Assembly (NCBI RefSeq): GCF_002252475.1
Contig: NZ_NNRK01000034.1
Coordinates: 868,001-932,000, forward strand
Source: Brucella rhizosphaerae
Lineage (GTDB): Bacteria; Pseudomonadota; Alphaproteobacteria; Rhizobiales; Rhizobiaceae
Length of the DNA stretch: 64,000 nucleotides
Direction: 5' to 3'
Under the pieces are notes generated by a model that ran no database searches, was not told where the DNA came from, and saw only the letters and a list, made by a program, of their open reading frames with translations. A program made the position numbers and the translations under genes. Each line of letters opens with the position of its first letter. Position 1 is the stretch's first letter. Below are positions 63,804 to 64,000 of the stretch, one piece after another.

Positions 63804-63928
63804 ACAGCGCATATCGGGAAAACCCTGCTGATTTTTGCAGCTAGATTCAGTTCGCGAACACGTTGAATCTTTTTCTGGGTTGTCATGCGTAACTGTCTGA
63901 TTTGAGAGTTATTTTAAGGGGAAAATGA

Positions 63929-64000
63929 ATGACAATGTTTCTTGTCACGCCACCGGCGCTCGAGCCAGTGACGATCGCCGACGCACGTGCATTTTTGCGG
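63929..64000 (+). CDS. Head-tail connector protein (start only, runs off the window)
   Basis: Only 24 codons are visible: MTMFLVTPPALEPVTIADARAFLR. The P-x-x-x-P-V-T/S-L/I-A-x-A-R/K start is typical of the gp6/PhiE125 gp8-like head-tail connector proteins that follow capsid genes (RcGTA g6). AAGGGG precedes the ATG. The position after the capsid gene supports it. Confidence 0.7.
   Translation, partial: MTMFLVTPPALEPVTIADARAFLR

Overview
The window looks like a chromosomal segment of a Brucellaceae member of the Rhizobiales (Ochrobactrum/Brucella type). The grounds are the GANTC methyltransferase CcrM with CtrA-like boxes upstream, a MucR/Ros zinc-finger regulator, the order mutY, DUF721/dciA, dsbA-like, smc, several mainly rhizobial families of unknown function (DUF5330, DUF6456, DUF1491, DUF2336, DUF1254/DUF1214 pair), and a dispersed family of ~100-bp intergenic palindromic repeats. 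No rRNA, tRNA, insertion sequence or CRISPR array was seen. Most of the window is ordinary core genome with compact operons and strong intrinsic terminators.

Layout. 1-4 kb: end of a ClC-type channel gene, ccrM, a HAD phosphatase and mutY. 4-7 kb: a three-gene surface-polysaccharide cassette (family 25 glycosyltransferase, O-antigen-ligase-like membrane protein, UDP-sugar epimerase) joined by overlap to dciA. 7.6-12 kb: a DsbA-like oxidoreductase and smc. 12-20 kb: small enzymes, ppdK, a secreted polysaccharide deacetylase, a DUF1499 membrane protein and a metallo-beta-lactamase-fold hydrolase. 20-23 kb: bioY, two purine (urate/allantoin) catabolism genes and a lone phage-like DUF2793 gene. 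23-28 kb: an AraC regulator and the betI-betA-betB choline-to-glycine-betaine operon with a clear TetR-type palindrome upstream. 28-35 kb: a Gre-like factor, corA, a self-overlapping GntR/MFS pair, a HerA-like ATPase and an L,D-transpeptidase. 35-45 kb: a dehalogenase, Fe-type superoxide dismutase, two cytochromes c, an acyl-CoA ligase, a MATE exporter, oligopeptidase B and msrB. 45-48 kb: mucR, and a stand-alone DnaA-C-terminal-like protein coupled to a DUF6456 protein. 48-58 kb: an amidase, sufE, a DivJ-like histidine kinase overlapping a peptidoglycan-binding protein, and a class A penicillin-binding protein leading two DUF1214/DUF1254 genes.

58.5 kb to the end: the head-morphogenesis half of a tailed-phage-like cluster (TerS-like, TerL, portal, small membrane protein, prohead protease, HK97 capsid, head-tail connector cut by the window edge). 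Gene order, compactness and the lack of an integrase or repressor in the visible part fit an RcGTA-like gene transfer agent better than a recent prophage, but only half the cluster is visible.

The most interesting non-coding signals are a promoter-like sequence plus three successive hairpins (58343-58476) ending just before the phage-like cluster (small RNA or attenuator), tandem CtrA-like boxes before ccrM, a long palindrome covering the start codon of the GntR gene, and a hairpin that may both end transcription and hide the ribosome binding site of the DUF2793 gene. I did not find a clearly new multi-gene system; the candidates are given with the checks that would decide them. All family names come from reading the translated sequence, not from a database search.
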